A stretch of DNA of 64,000 nt. Source: Rhodopirellula baltica. Its GTDB lineage: Bacteria; Planctomycetota; Planctomycetia; Pirellulales; Pirellulaceae. Positions within the stretch are counted from its first letter, which is position 1; each line of letters opens with the position of its first letter. This document shows, one piece after another, positions 56,467 through 64,000 of the stretch. The translations under genes and the position numbers were made by a program. The DNA is taken from positions 124,001 through 188,000 of the forward strand of contig PPHI01000017.1 in the NCBI GenBank assembly GCA_002901265.1, in the 5' to 3' direction. The notes beneath the pieces are model-generated. The model had not been told where the DNA came from and ran no database searches. It worked only from the letters and a program-made list of their open reading frames with translations.

Positions 56467-56916
56467 ATGCAAACACATCACATCCTGCAACCATCGGTTT
56501 CTCCATCGCGTCGATCGCGCCGTCCGGCTCGTCGTTCGGGTTTCACGCTGTTGGAACTGTTGCTGGTGCTTGCGATCCTGATCGTTTTGGGCGGGATTGT
56601 CGCGGTCAACGTTGTCGGTACGCGTGACAGCGCAAACGTTGATGCGACCACCACCCAGCTGAAAATGCTCAAAAGCAACATCGACATGTACCAGATCCGC
56701 ATGGGCGGCATGCCACAGTCACTCGAAGAGCTCAAAGACGGGCCTTCTGACGCGGCAAAGAAAGCGAAATGGGTCGCACCAATCATCACCGAAATCCCAA
56801 CTGACGCTTGGGGCAACCCATTTGAGTACAAAGCGAGCGGCAATAGCTACGAAATTCGCAGCGCCGGTATCGACGGCCAAATGAACTCGGACGACGACAT
56901 CACGGTCAGCCCGTAA
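56467..56916 (+). CDS. Major pseudopilin GspG-like
   Basis: 149 residues from ATG 56467. A basic leader ends at the prepilin-peptidase site G-FTLLELLLVLAI (Gly at about 25, Glu at +5), followed by the hydrophobic helix. The C-terminus keeps the GspG signature TDAWGNPFEY and GQMNSDDD, with an acidic calcium-binding loop. It is the main subunit of the type II pseudopilus. Short basic tail (SRRSRRPARRS) before the site is longer than usual. The next gene starts on its stop codon. Confidence 0.92.
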   Translation: MQTHHILQPSVSPSRRSRRPARRSGFTLLELLLVLAILIVLGGIVAVNVVGTRDSANVDATTTQLKMLKSNIDMYQIRMGGMPQSLEELKDGPSDAAKKAKWVAPIITEIPTDAWGNPFEYKASGNSYEIRSAGIDGQMNSDDDITVSP

Positions 56917-57605
56917 TGCGTACCCGTGGCAGTTTCAGTACCGCCGCCGAGGCGTACACCGGCGGCGTTTTACGGATCACGCCAAGTGCCGGCCCCCGGC
57001 CTTGCCGCGCCGGTTTTACGCTGCTGGAACTGCTGTTGGTCTTAGCAATCATGTCGATCCTGGCATCCGTCGCGATCCCTCAAGTCGCCTGGTTGCTTGG
57101 CGACAGACGTGTCGTCCGCGGTGCCAAGATCGTTCGCGAAGAACTCATGCTGGCCCGCATCGACGCGATGCGGCAAGGCCGGACGATGATGATCGACGCG
57201 ATGCTAGAAGGAGGCACCTTTCGCATCCGCCCGTACGTCTCGATGGCGGACTCGGTCAATGCGGTCGATCAAACGGGCAGCCAGTCAGCACTGCTCAATG
57301 GCGCCGACCAGGGACAATTCACAACGGTCTTGCAGGACCCTTCCGATACCCGTGAAGTCGCGCTCCCCGAAGGCATCACGGTTCAGTCCGTTGCCGTCGT
57401 GGCAGCCGCCCGAGCATTGGAAGTGCAGCAGGCAAACCTGGGCCAGCAAGCGGGTGGGTACAGCCAACCGGTGCTGTTCTATCCCGATGGCACCACAAGC
57501 ACCGCGGCGATCACGTTGGCCCATCCCGAACACGGCCAGATTACCGTCAAACTGCGCGGTATCACCGGTGACGTCACTCTCAGCGATGTCGGTCCCCTGC
57601 AATGA
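56916..57605 (+). CDS. Minor pseudopilin GspH-like
   Basis: 229 residues. A long leader precedes GFTLLELLLVLAI (about 33-45) and the transmembrane helix. The globular part (VVRGAKIVREELMLARIDAM) has the GspH pattern. It joins the pseudopilus tip. Start overlaps the previous stop by one base (TAATG). Confidence 0.8.
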   Translation: MRTRGSFSTAAEAYTGGVLRITPSAGPRPCRAGFTLLELLLVLAIMSILASVAIPQVAWLLGDRRVVRGAKIVREELMLARIDAMRQGRTMMIDAMLEGGTFRIRPYVSMADSVNAVDQTGSQSALLNGADQGQFTTVLQDPSDTREVALPEGITVQSVAVVAAARALEVQQANLGQQAGGYSQPVLFYPDGTTSTAAITLAHPEHGQITVKLRGITGDVTLSDVGPLQ

Positions 57606-58102
57606 TTTCGATGTTTGGCCAATTTCTAAAACGGCGGCGACGAAAACGCCGAGCGTTCTCGCTACTCGAGATGCTACTGGCGATCGCAATTCTGGGTACC
57701 AGCCTTGCGATCCTCGCTCAAATCGCCGACACGGGCGTCAGTGCCGCACGGGAAGCCCGCGCCTTGGTGACCGCGAGAATGATCTGCCAGAACAAGCTCA
57801 GCGAAGAACTGCTTAATATATCCGCTGGCCAAACACCCACGCCGATCATGGAATCGATGGTGGAGTCCCTCGATAGCGAATCGATGGAGACATTCTTCTA
57901 CACGATCGAAATCGCGCCTGGACAACTCGACGGACTGCTGGTTTTACGTGTCACGGTCGAAGCGCGTGACAGTGAAGGAACCCAGCGGATTGCAGTTTAT
58001 GCACTCGACCGCTGGGTCGTTGACCCGGCCTTGGGACTCGAAGAAGCGGAAGCCGAAGAACAAGCGGCCCGCGACGAAATTGCCAACGGAGGTGCCGTGT
58101 AA
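57602..58102 (+). CDS. Minor pseudopilin GspI-like
   Basis: 166 residues. A basic leader RRRRKRRAFSLLEMLLAIAI marks the prepilin site with Glu at +5. Globular C-terminal part follows, short for a GspI, ending acidic (EEAEAEEQAARDE). It overlaps the preceding gene by ATGA. Confidence 0.78.
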   Translation: MISMFGQFLKRRRRKRRAFSLLEMLLAIAILGTSLAILAQIADTGVSAAREARALVTARMICQNKLSEELLNISAGQTPTPIMESMVESLDSESMETFFYTIEIAPGQLDGLLVLRVTVEARDSEGTQRIAVYALDRWVVDPALGLEEAEAEEQAARDEIANGGAV

Positions 58103-59118
58103 TGCACCTCTCCACAGAACTTCGCCAGAACGATGTCAAACGTTGCCGCCATGGAAAGCGGTGCTCAGTGCGGCATGGTTTTACGTTGCTGGAACTTCTG
58201 CTGACGCTGGCACTGGCAATCGTGCTGATGACACTCGTCAATTCGGCTTTCAGTTTTTATGTCAAAAGCATGGACAGCAGCGACGCCGAGATGCGTCGTA
58301 CGATGTTGGCCAACGCCGTCATGCAGATGATCGAAGATGACTTGCGGGCAACGCTGCATCCCACACCGATCGATACGTCAGCGCTCGAAGAATTACTGAA
58401 ATCAACCGCTTCATCTGGCGGTGGCGGTGGTGGAAGCGGACAGGGCGATAGCGGCAGCACCGACACCGGCACTAGCGACACAGACACGAGCGATCCGAGT
58501 GTTTCGACCGAAGAGACGACCACCGAGGACACGACGGCTTTGGCAACCAACGCAGTGGTCCTGCAGACACCGGGGCTGGTTGGGAATCAATACCAAGTCC
58601 AGATCGACACCAGTCGGTTGCCTCGGTTGGAAGAGTACATCGTGATGATGTCAACGGACCCCGGCGTGTTAGTCGATCTGCCCAGTGATTTGAAAACGGT
58701 CACGTACTATGTGCAAGGTGCCGATGCGATCGGAATCGATGACCAACTCTCCAAGTTAGACGGATCGACGGGTACTAGCTCCGGCGGTTTGGTTCGACGC
58801 GTTCTTGATCGCAACGTGACTTCGTTCGCAATGACTCAAGGCAGCTTGTCAGCGTTGATGCAGACCGGCGAATTGTTGGCCCCCGAAATCGTCGCCATCG
58901 AGTTTTCATATTGGGATGGCATGCTGTGGCAAATCCAATGGAACAGTGACGACGTGGGTGAGTTACCGCTGGCGATCAAAATTCAGATGTCTGTGATCGA
59001 TCCGCTGCACGACATCAACGACCAGACGCCGCGAACGTTCACCCATATCGTTCGACTGCCAATGGGAAAATACGTTGTCGAATCAGAAGAGGACGAGATG
59101 ACGGAGGCGGGAATCTGA
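58102..59118 (+). CDS. Minor pseudopilin GspJ-like
   Basis: 338 residues. The prepilin motif GFTLLELLLTLALAI follows a basic leader. A Gly/Ser/Asp/Thr-rich low-complexity insertion (about 105-145) interrupts the globular domain, which continues with IVAIEFSYWDGMLWQIQW typical of GspJ. It overlaps the preceding gene by one base (TAATG). Confidence 0.8.
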   Translation: MHLSTELRQNDVKRCRHGKRCSVRHGFTLLELLLTLALAIVLMTLVNSAFSFYVKSMDSSDAEMRRTMLANAVMQMIEDDLRATLHPTPIDTSALEELLKSTASSGGGGGGSGQGDSGSTDTGTSDTDTSDPSVSTEETTTEDTTALATNAVVLQTPGLVGNQYQVQIDTSRLPRLEEYIVMMSTDPGVLVDLPSDLKTVTYYVQGADAIGIDDQLSKLDGSTGTSSGGLVRRVLDRNVTSFAMTQGSLSALMQTGELLAPEIVAIEFSYWDGMLWQIQWNSDDVGELPLAIKIQMSVIDPLHDINDQTPRTFTHIVRLPMGKYVVESEEDEMTEAGI

Positions 59119-60785
59119 TGACAACCCAACCTCGTTCGAAACGGCCCAAGCAAGGCTTTTTCTTGGTCCTCGTACTGCTCGTAATCATCGTTGCGACATT
59201 CGGTGTGTATTCCTTTACCGGAATGATGGTGGCGTACGACGATGCCGCTTACCTGACCAGCGATATCGTTCGAGCACGCGTCGCGGCTGACTCGGGCAGT
59301 GAAGCGATTCGCTTAATACTTGCCCAGCCGCCAATCGATCGCGATGCGTCAGGCGGCGTCTTTAACAATCCCAATCTATTCCAAGCAGTAGGCGTCTCGA
59401 ACCAAGATACAGGAAACGTGTGCAACTTTTCTGTGGTCGCGCCAAGTCTGAACGAACTCGGACAGCTCTCCGGAATACGCTTTGGCTTGCAAGACGAATC
59501 GGCGAAGTTGAACATCAACACACTGACCATTCTCGATGAAAACTCGGAAGGTCTGATGTCGGCGCTCACTCTGACAGCGGGGACCGAAGACGCCGCGACA
59601 GACAGCGCCATGCCATCCAGTTTGGCGACAGCGTTGTTACTGTCACTACCTGGTATGACCGAGGAACTCGCCGATTCGATTCTCGATTGGCTCGACGAAG
59701 ACGACGACCCGCGTCCGTACGGCGTCGAGGCGGATTATTACAGCACGCTACCGACGCCTTATGAACCGACCAACGGACCGGTCAGTAGTGTGGAAGAATT
59801 ACTGCTCGTTGCCGGGATGACACCAACCATTTTGTTTGGCGCGGACGCGAATCGAAACGGAGTCTTGGACCCGGATGAGCAACAGCGATTCAACGTCACC
59901 GTCGACACTCCCGGTGCTCTCGGACTCGCCGCCTACTTGACGGTTTATGGCAATGAGGCGAACAAGGCTCGCGATGGCAGTTTCTGCGTCAACATCAACG
60001 CCGACGACCTCGAAGTTCTCTACGAAGATCTGGTCACCGCACTGGAAGACGAAACCTACGCTAGTTTTATCTGCGCGTATCGGATGGCCGGGCAAACCAC
60101 TTCGCTTGCCGGCGCGGTCGCCAACGCCGGAAACCAAAACAACAACAATGGCGATGCCGTCGATGGCGGGATGTGGAGTGCGGACTACTTGGAATCGATC
60201 GACCTTTCGGCAGGTGGCAGCGTCGAATTCAAGCAAGTGCTGGACATGGTCGATGCGACCGTAACGATCTCCAACAACGGACAGCAGACGATCTATCAGA
60301 GCCCGTTTACGTCGCTGACGGCCGGCGTCTACCTGCCCCTGATCATGGACAAACTGTCGACGAACGACACGCCGACGATGCCGGGCCGAATCAATTTGAA
60401 CGAGTGTCCGGCGGAGCTTCTGTACGGAATCCCGGTGCTCGACGAAGAACAGGTCGGATTGATCCTGGAAGCCCGTGCCACAGAATCGACGGACGACAAC
60501 CGAAACTTTGAGACCTGGCCGATGGTTGAAGGAATAGTGACGTTGGAGCAAATGCGGCAGTTGCTGCCGTTGGTCAATGCGGGGGGCGACGTCTACCGGG
60601 CCCAAATTGTTGGGTATTTCGAGTCATCGGGATTGTCATCACGCCAAGAGGTGGTCCTGGACGCCACCACGGTCAATCCGAAAGTCATTTTCTACCGTGA
60701 CCTCAGCCATCTCGGACGGGCATTTGACCTTTCAGTACTCGGAATTCGAAACACGGCTGCAGTCCTCGGCGATAGCGCGAATTAA
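59118..60785 (+). CDS. GspK-like minor pseudopilin
   Basis: 555 residues. The prepilin-like helix lies at about 14-35 (GFFLVLVLLVIIVATFG), with the Glu at +5 replaced, as in GspK proteins. Two helical SAM-like domains follow, with DLP-type LPGMTEELADSILDWLDEDD. An EF-hand loop (DANRNGVLDPDE) lies about residue 237. It caps the pseudopilus. It overlaps the preceding gene by one base and is followed by the L-type gene after nine bases. Confidence 0.85.
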   Translation: MTTQPRSKRPKQGFFLVLVLLVIIVATFGVYSFTGMMVAYDDAAYLTSDIVRARVAADSGSEAIRLILAQPPIDRDASGGVFNNPNLFQAVGVSNQDTGNVCNFSVVAPSLNELGQLSGIRFGLQDESAKLNINTLTILDENSEGLMSALTLTAGTEDAATDSAMPSSLATALLLSLPGMTEELADSILDWLDEDDDPRPYGVEADYYSTLPTPYEPTNGPVSSVEELLLVAGMTPTILFGADANRNGVLDPDEQQRFNVTVDTPGALGLAAYLTVYGNEANKARDGSFCVNINADDLEVLYEDLVTALEDETYASFICAYRMAGQTTSLAGAVANAGNQNNNNGDAVDGGMWSADYLESIDLSAGGSVEFKQVLDMVDATVTISNNGQQTIYQSPFTSLTAGVYLPLIMDKLSTNDTPTMPGRINLNECPAELLYGIPVLDEEQVGLILEARATESTDDNRNFETWPMVEGIVTLEQMRQLLPLVNAGGDVYRAQIVGYFESSGLSSRQEVVLDATTVNPKVIFYRDLSHLGRAFDLSVLGIRNTAAVLGDSAN

Positions 60786-60794
60786 ACTACTGAC

Positions 60795-62399
60795 ATGGTA
60801 AAAAAAATAGCACTCGACTACGACGGCACTGAACTGCGTCTCGTGGTCGCCAACGTCAACGGTGGCAAAGTTTCAGTCTCCGACGTGCAACTGATTCCGA
60901 TTGCGGAAGGCGAATCGGTCTCTGAGAAACTGCGCCGGTACATCACCGACGCCGGGTTGCAGCGTACCGAAACGTTGGTCGCGATTGGACGCGGCAAAGC
61001 AGAACTTCGCGAATTGTCATTGCCGCCGGTTCCTAACGAAGAACTGCCCGACATGGTGCGTTTCCAAGCGATCCGCAGCTTCGCGTTGGCCAGCGACCGA
61101 GCAATCGTCGATTTTTTGGTCACTGAACGATCCAGTGAGGCGGTCACCCTAATCGCAGCGGCAATCCCACCGACGGAATTGGACCGCGAGCGAGAACTTT
61201 GCTCGACCTCTGAATTGCCACTCGAGCGTTTGGCGTTGCGTCCGCTTGCAGCCGCTTCGCTTTATCTATCGCGCCAGAAAACGCCGGACGTTTGCGTGAT
61301 GATCGACTTGTTGGCGAACGATGCAGAAATCGTCGTGGCCCGCGAAGGCAAGGTCATTTTTGTCCGAACGGTCCGCTTGCCAGAAGGCGAGGAACACCGC
61401 CAAGGCGCAATCGTCAGCGAACTGCGACGCACCATGATGGCGTGCGGCGAATCGGCGACCCCGAGCCGAATTGTGGTCTGGGGAAACGCGGCGGTCCACG
61501 CCGGCGAAGTCGCAGCGATTCAAGAAAAAATCGGCTGCGAAAATGTCGAAGCGGTCAGCCCGTTTGACCTCGTCGACGTGAGCTTGGAAAAGTCAAAGCT
61601 GCCTGCCCACTCAGGGCGATTTGCCCCACTGGTCGGACTGTTGGCAAGCAGCGCTTCGAACGCCGAAGCACTGATCGACTTTATGAACCCGCGCAAACGG
61701 CCAGAAGAAAAACCCGATCACCTGCGTCGGATTGCATTGATCGCCGTTCCTGTCGCTGCCGTTTTCTTAATTGGCTTTTTGATTTACCGTCAGTTCAGCC
61801 AGTGGGACAGCAAAATCGCGATCCTTCAGGACGAAGTCAATCAACTGTTGCCCTCTGTCGAAATGGCCGATGAGAGCATCGCCAAAACGGAAGAAATCGA
61901 CAAGTTCTTGGATCGGGACGTCAACTGGTTGGATGAACTTCGTCGGTTCGCGGAACTCGCACCTCCGAGCGACAAAATGATCGTTCGCTCCCTCGCCGCA
62001 AACTCGTTGACCAAAGGTGGAGGCTATTTGCGAATTGGAGGCAACGTGACCGAATCGGGCGTGATTGACAAAATGCAAACTGCGATACGCGACGACACGC
62101 ACAGCGTCGTGGTGAAAGACATCAATGTCGAGCCGGGTGAAGACAAATACCGCTGGTCGTTCACACAGACGATCACGGTTGACGGTCCAGAAATTCGCAA
62201 CGTCCGTTACCAACGAATGGACGAACAACTCGCCGCGACGGCTGAACAAGCTGTGCCGACTGGTACCACCGAAGAAACATCTAAGGACCAGGAGGAGGCA
62301 GCCCCCGAAACTAGCTCCAAAGCCCCAGCCGAAACTCCTGACGAATCACCAGCCGAAACCCCTGCGACTGAACCCCAAGCCGAGGAGGTCTCCGCATGA
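60795..62399 (+). CDS. GspL/PilM-PilN-like assembly protein
   Basis: 534 residues. The N-terminal 300 residues are an actin-like PilM/GspL cytoplasmic domain (LDYDGTELRLVV, PPVPNEELPDMVRFQAIRSF). One transmembrane helix (about 316-336, RIALIAVPVAAVFLIGFLI) leads to a PilN-like periplasmic region with a coiled coil and ferredoxin-like part. A Pro/Glu/Thr-rich tail (TPDESPAETPATEPQAEE) closes the protein. It anchors the assembly platform in the inner membrane. Confidence 0.85.
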   Translation: MVKKIALDYDGTELRLVVANVNGGKVSVSDVQLIPIAEGESVSEKLRRYITDAGLQRTETLVAIGRGKAELRELSLPPVPNEELPDMVRFQAIRSFALASDRAIVDFLVTERSSEAVTLIAAAIPPTELDRERELCSTSELPLERLALRPLAAASLYLSRQKTPDVCVMIDLLANDAEIVVAREGKVIFVRTVRLPEGEEHRQGAIVSELRRTMMACGESATPSRIVVWGNAAVHAGEVAAIQEKIGCENVEAVSPFDLVDVSLEKSKLPAHSGRFAPLVGLLASSASNAEALIDFMNPRKRPEEKPDHLRRIALIAVPVAAVFLIGFLIYRQFSQWDSKIAILQDEVNQLLPSVEMADESIAKTEEIDKFLDRDVNWLDELRRFAELAPPSDKMIVRSLAANSLTKGGGYLRIGGNVTESGVIDKMQTAIRDDTHSVVVKDINVEPGEDKYRWSFTQTITVDGPEIRNVRYQRMDEQLAATAEQAVPTGTTEETSKDQEEAAPETSSKAPAETPDESPAETPATEPQAEEVSA

Positions 62400-63583
62400 A
62401 CCAACGTGAACGCATCCTTGCCACTCTCGTCGGCGTTGTCGTCGTCGTTGGAATCGGACAACTAGGATTCAATAAATACAAGTCCGCGATTCAACAACGC
62501 AAAACGCGTTATCAATCGCTTCAAGATCGTCAATTGCAGCTGGTCGAAAAGCGGACCCTGGGCGCACTTGCCGACCGTCAAATGGGCGAGTACCTCGTAC
62601 GTTCATTGCCCAGCGATATCGAGAAAGCTCGCAACGCTTATCAAAGCTGGTTGCTGGATGTTGCCAAGCAAAACAACATCCAATCGCCATCGGTCAACGA
62701 AACCAATACCAGTGCCTACAAAGATCTTTATCAACAGCTGAAGTTCAAAATCTCGGGTCGAGCCGAAATGCCCGAAATTGTCAACTTACTGTATGAGATC
62801 CAAGCCAAAGACTATTTGCATCGCGTCACACAAATCGACATCAACCCTTCGAAGCAAAAGTCGGGATTTATGTTCAATGTGGTCCTGGATGCCATCGCAC
62901 TCGATGCCGCACCAGCCGACGCGCCCACACCCAAAACGAAATCGTGGCGTGTGAGTTCAGACTCGATGGCTTATGCAGACGCGATCCTTAATCGTAACCT
63001 GTTCGAACCGCCAAACCGTGCTCCGGTATTCAGCGGTTCAAAAACCCTGGAAGCGGTTCGTGGGCGTGAGATGGCGTTCTCACTGGACGTCAAAGACCCC
63101 GAACAAAACCAATTGCAATACGAGCTGGTCAGCGAGCACGACAACGTAAAAATCGACTCGCGGAGCGGAACTCTTCGAGTGCGATCGGATGAATTGACCG
63201 AATTCAAGGTTGATGTTTCGATCACCGACAACGGCTTCCCAAACAAGACGACCACGGAAACATTGCTGGTGAAGGTCGTTGATCCACCTCCTCCGCCAAA
63301 GGTAGAACCACCCAAAGTCGAACTCGCCTATGACGATGCCAAGCAGACTTACCTGACAGGTCTGGTTCAAGGCGCCCAGGACTGGACGGCTTGGATGAAC
63401 GTCCGAACTCGCGGCAAAACCCTTAAACTCCGCGTTGGCGACGAGTTTGAAATCGGGAGCGTTCGCGGAAAGGTAAAGGCCATCGATGCTGACAAAGTCG
63501 AGATCGAAATCGACGACAAAGTCGTTTCATTGAAAAGCGGCGGGACACTAAAATCCGCTGTCGACAAATCCGAGTCGCAGTAG
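62396..63583 (+). CDS. GspM/PilO-like protein with cadherin-like and GspC/PilP-like regions
   Basis: 395 residues. Transmembrane helix at about 7-25 and coiled coil (30-80) give the PilO/GspM start; a ferredoxin-like part follows (about 95-170). A cadherin-like Ig domain (about 205-290, NRAPVFSGSKTLEAVRGREM to TTTETLLVKV) and a Pro-rich linker precede a GspC/PilP HR-like end (LKLRVGDEFEIGSVRGKVKA). The start overlaps the upstream stop by ATGA. It is the last gene of the operon in the window. Confidence 0.75.
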   Translation: MNQRERILATLVGVVVVVGIGQLGFNKYKSAIQQRKTRYQSLQDRQLQLVEKRTLGALADRQMGEYLVRSLPSDIEKARNAYQSWLLDVAKQNNIQSPSVNETNTSAYKDLYQQLKFKISGRAEMPEIVNLLYEIQAKDYLHRVTQIDINPSKQKSGFMFNVVLDAIALDAAPADAPTPKTKSWRVSSDSMAYADAILNRNLFEPPNRAPVFSGSKTLEAVRGREMAFSLDVKDPEQNQLQYELVSEHDNVKIDSRSGTLRVRSDELTEFKVDVSITDNGFPNKTTTETLLVKVVDPPPPPKVEPPKVELAYDDAKQTYLTGLVQGAQDWTAWMNVRTRGKTLKLRVGDEFEIGSVRGKVKAIDADKVEIEIDDKVVSLKSGGTLKSAVDKSESQ

Positions 63584-64000
63584 TCTGCCGTCGATGCTCG
63601 GCCATCGGCCAAGGTTGTTTCTCCAGCGGCCAAATTCGGGCTGTGTGAAGATCCGCAGCAGGCCGATCGGGATTCAGGCGAAAACATTGACGCGATTGCT
63701 CTCTTTCAGTAGGCTGAGTGGTGTGGAAGACGACATAACGGTCGTTTCCCAATCCCGCCTGCCCCCTGCTGGGCTACCTTCACGTGCGATCGCTTTGCCG
63801 CAGTTGCACACTGTGTCGGACTGGCGCTGGTCATCCAAGAACGTTCTGCGTGCCTACCGATGCCGGCGACCTGAATGAAGAATGCTGCCTATCCGTAGCA
63901 CTCAATGCGCAGGTTCATACCGATTGGTCTGTCGCGGAACAGAGATGTTTGCGAACCCCGGTATCCAACGTGAAGACAAAGCTTGCTTCTGCTCGAGCGT
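63584..64000. other. Downstream region with no supported gene
   Basis: 417 bases to the end of the window. A plus-strand frame at 63594-63878 has no clear start or composition. No terminator hairpin was recognised, so the operon could extend beyond the window. Confidence 0.4.

Noticed and set aside
63594-63878. 94-residue plus-strand frame after the secretion operon
   Set aside because: No start signal and no recognisable motif; too short to support.

Overview
The window reads as chromosomal DNA of a planctomycete of the Pirellulaceae (Rhodopirellula/Stieleria-like). This is an inference from gene content: a BBP7-type outer-membrane protein, many secreted proteins of unknown function, a MoxR/DUF58/von Willebrand operon with a DUF4159 protein, pseudopilin genes, an FG-GAP protein, and frequent TTG or GTG starts. 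No phage, insertion sequence, CRISPR array, rRNA or tRNA gene was found. About 48 protein genes are supported; coding density is high and many genes overlap by 1, 4 or 8 bases.

Layout. 1-9 kb is a housekeeping block: the 3' part of a CCA-adding enzyme gene, a BON-domain protein, a secreted protein, dnaB and dnaA on the minus strand, then lexA and ndk. 9-21 kb holds a four-helix membrane protein, chorismate mutase (aroH), small planctomycete-type proteins (one lipoprotein looks frameshifted), a large single-pass membrane protein, a BBP7-like barrel, a PQQ-type beta-propeller and a secreted acidic protein. 21.8-39 kb is plus-strand: an S41 protease, then a tightly packed eight-gene run (TPR-metallopeptidase, DUF4159, MoxR ATPase, DUF58, BatA-like, a 1282-residue coiled-coil protein, a second von Willebrand-like protein, and a caspase-fold protein).

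39-42 kb is a minus-strand operon of ECF sigma factor, membrane protein and secretin-N-domain-like protein. 42-45 kb has hflX, a short-chain dehydrogenase and a MaoC-like hydratase. 45-50 kb carries an FG-GAP protein coupled to a MazG-like enzyme, then two related N-acyl-amino-acid-synthase-like genes flanking a gene of unknown function. 50-56 kb contains secreted proteins, an M20 amidohydrolase, a methyltransferase and a coiled-coil membrane protein. 56.4-63.6 kb is a type II secretion / type IV pilus-like operon (G, H, I, J, K, L/PilM and an M/PilO fusion), lacking the secretin, ATPase and polytopic membrane protein genes.

Points worth a second look: the paralogous acyltransferase pair; a 12-bp tandem repeat in the MoxR operon whose reading frame is switched by a -1 indel and restored by a +1 indel; a likely frameshift in a small lipoprotein; a 119-base overlap in the sigma operon; hairpins, mostly without a U tract, between convergent genes; and unusual domain fusions in the secretion operon.
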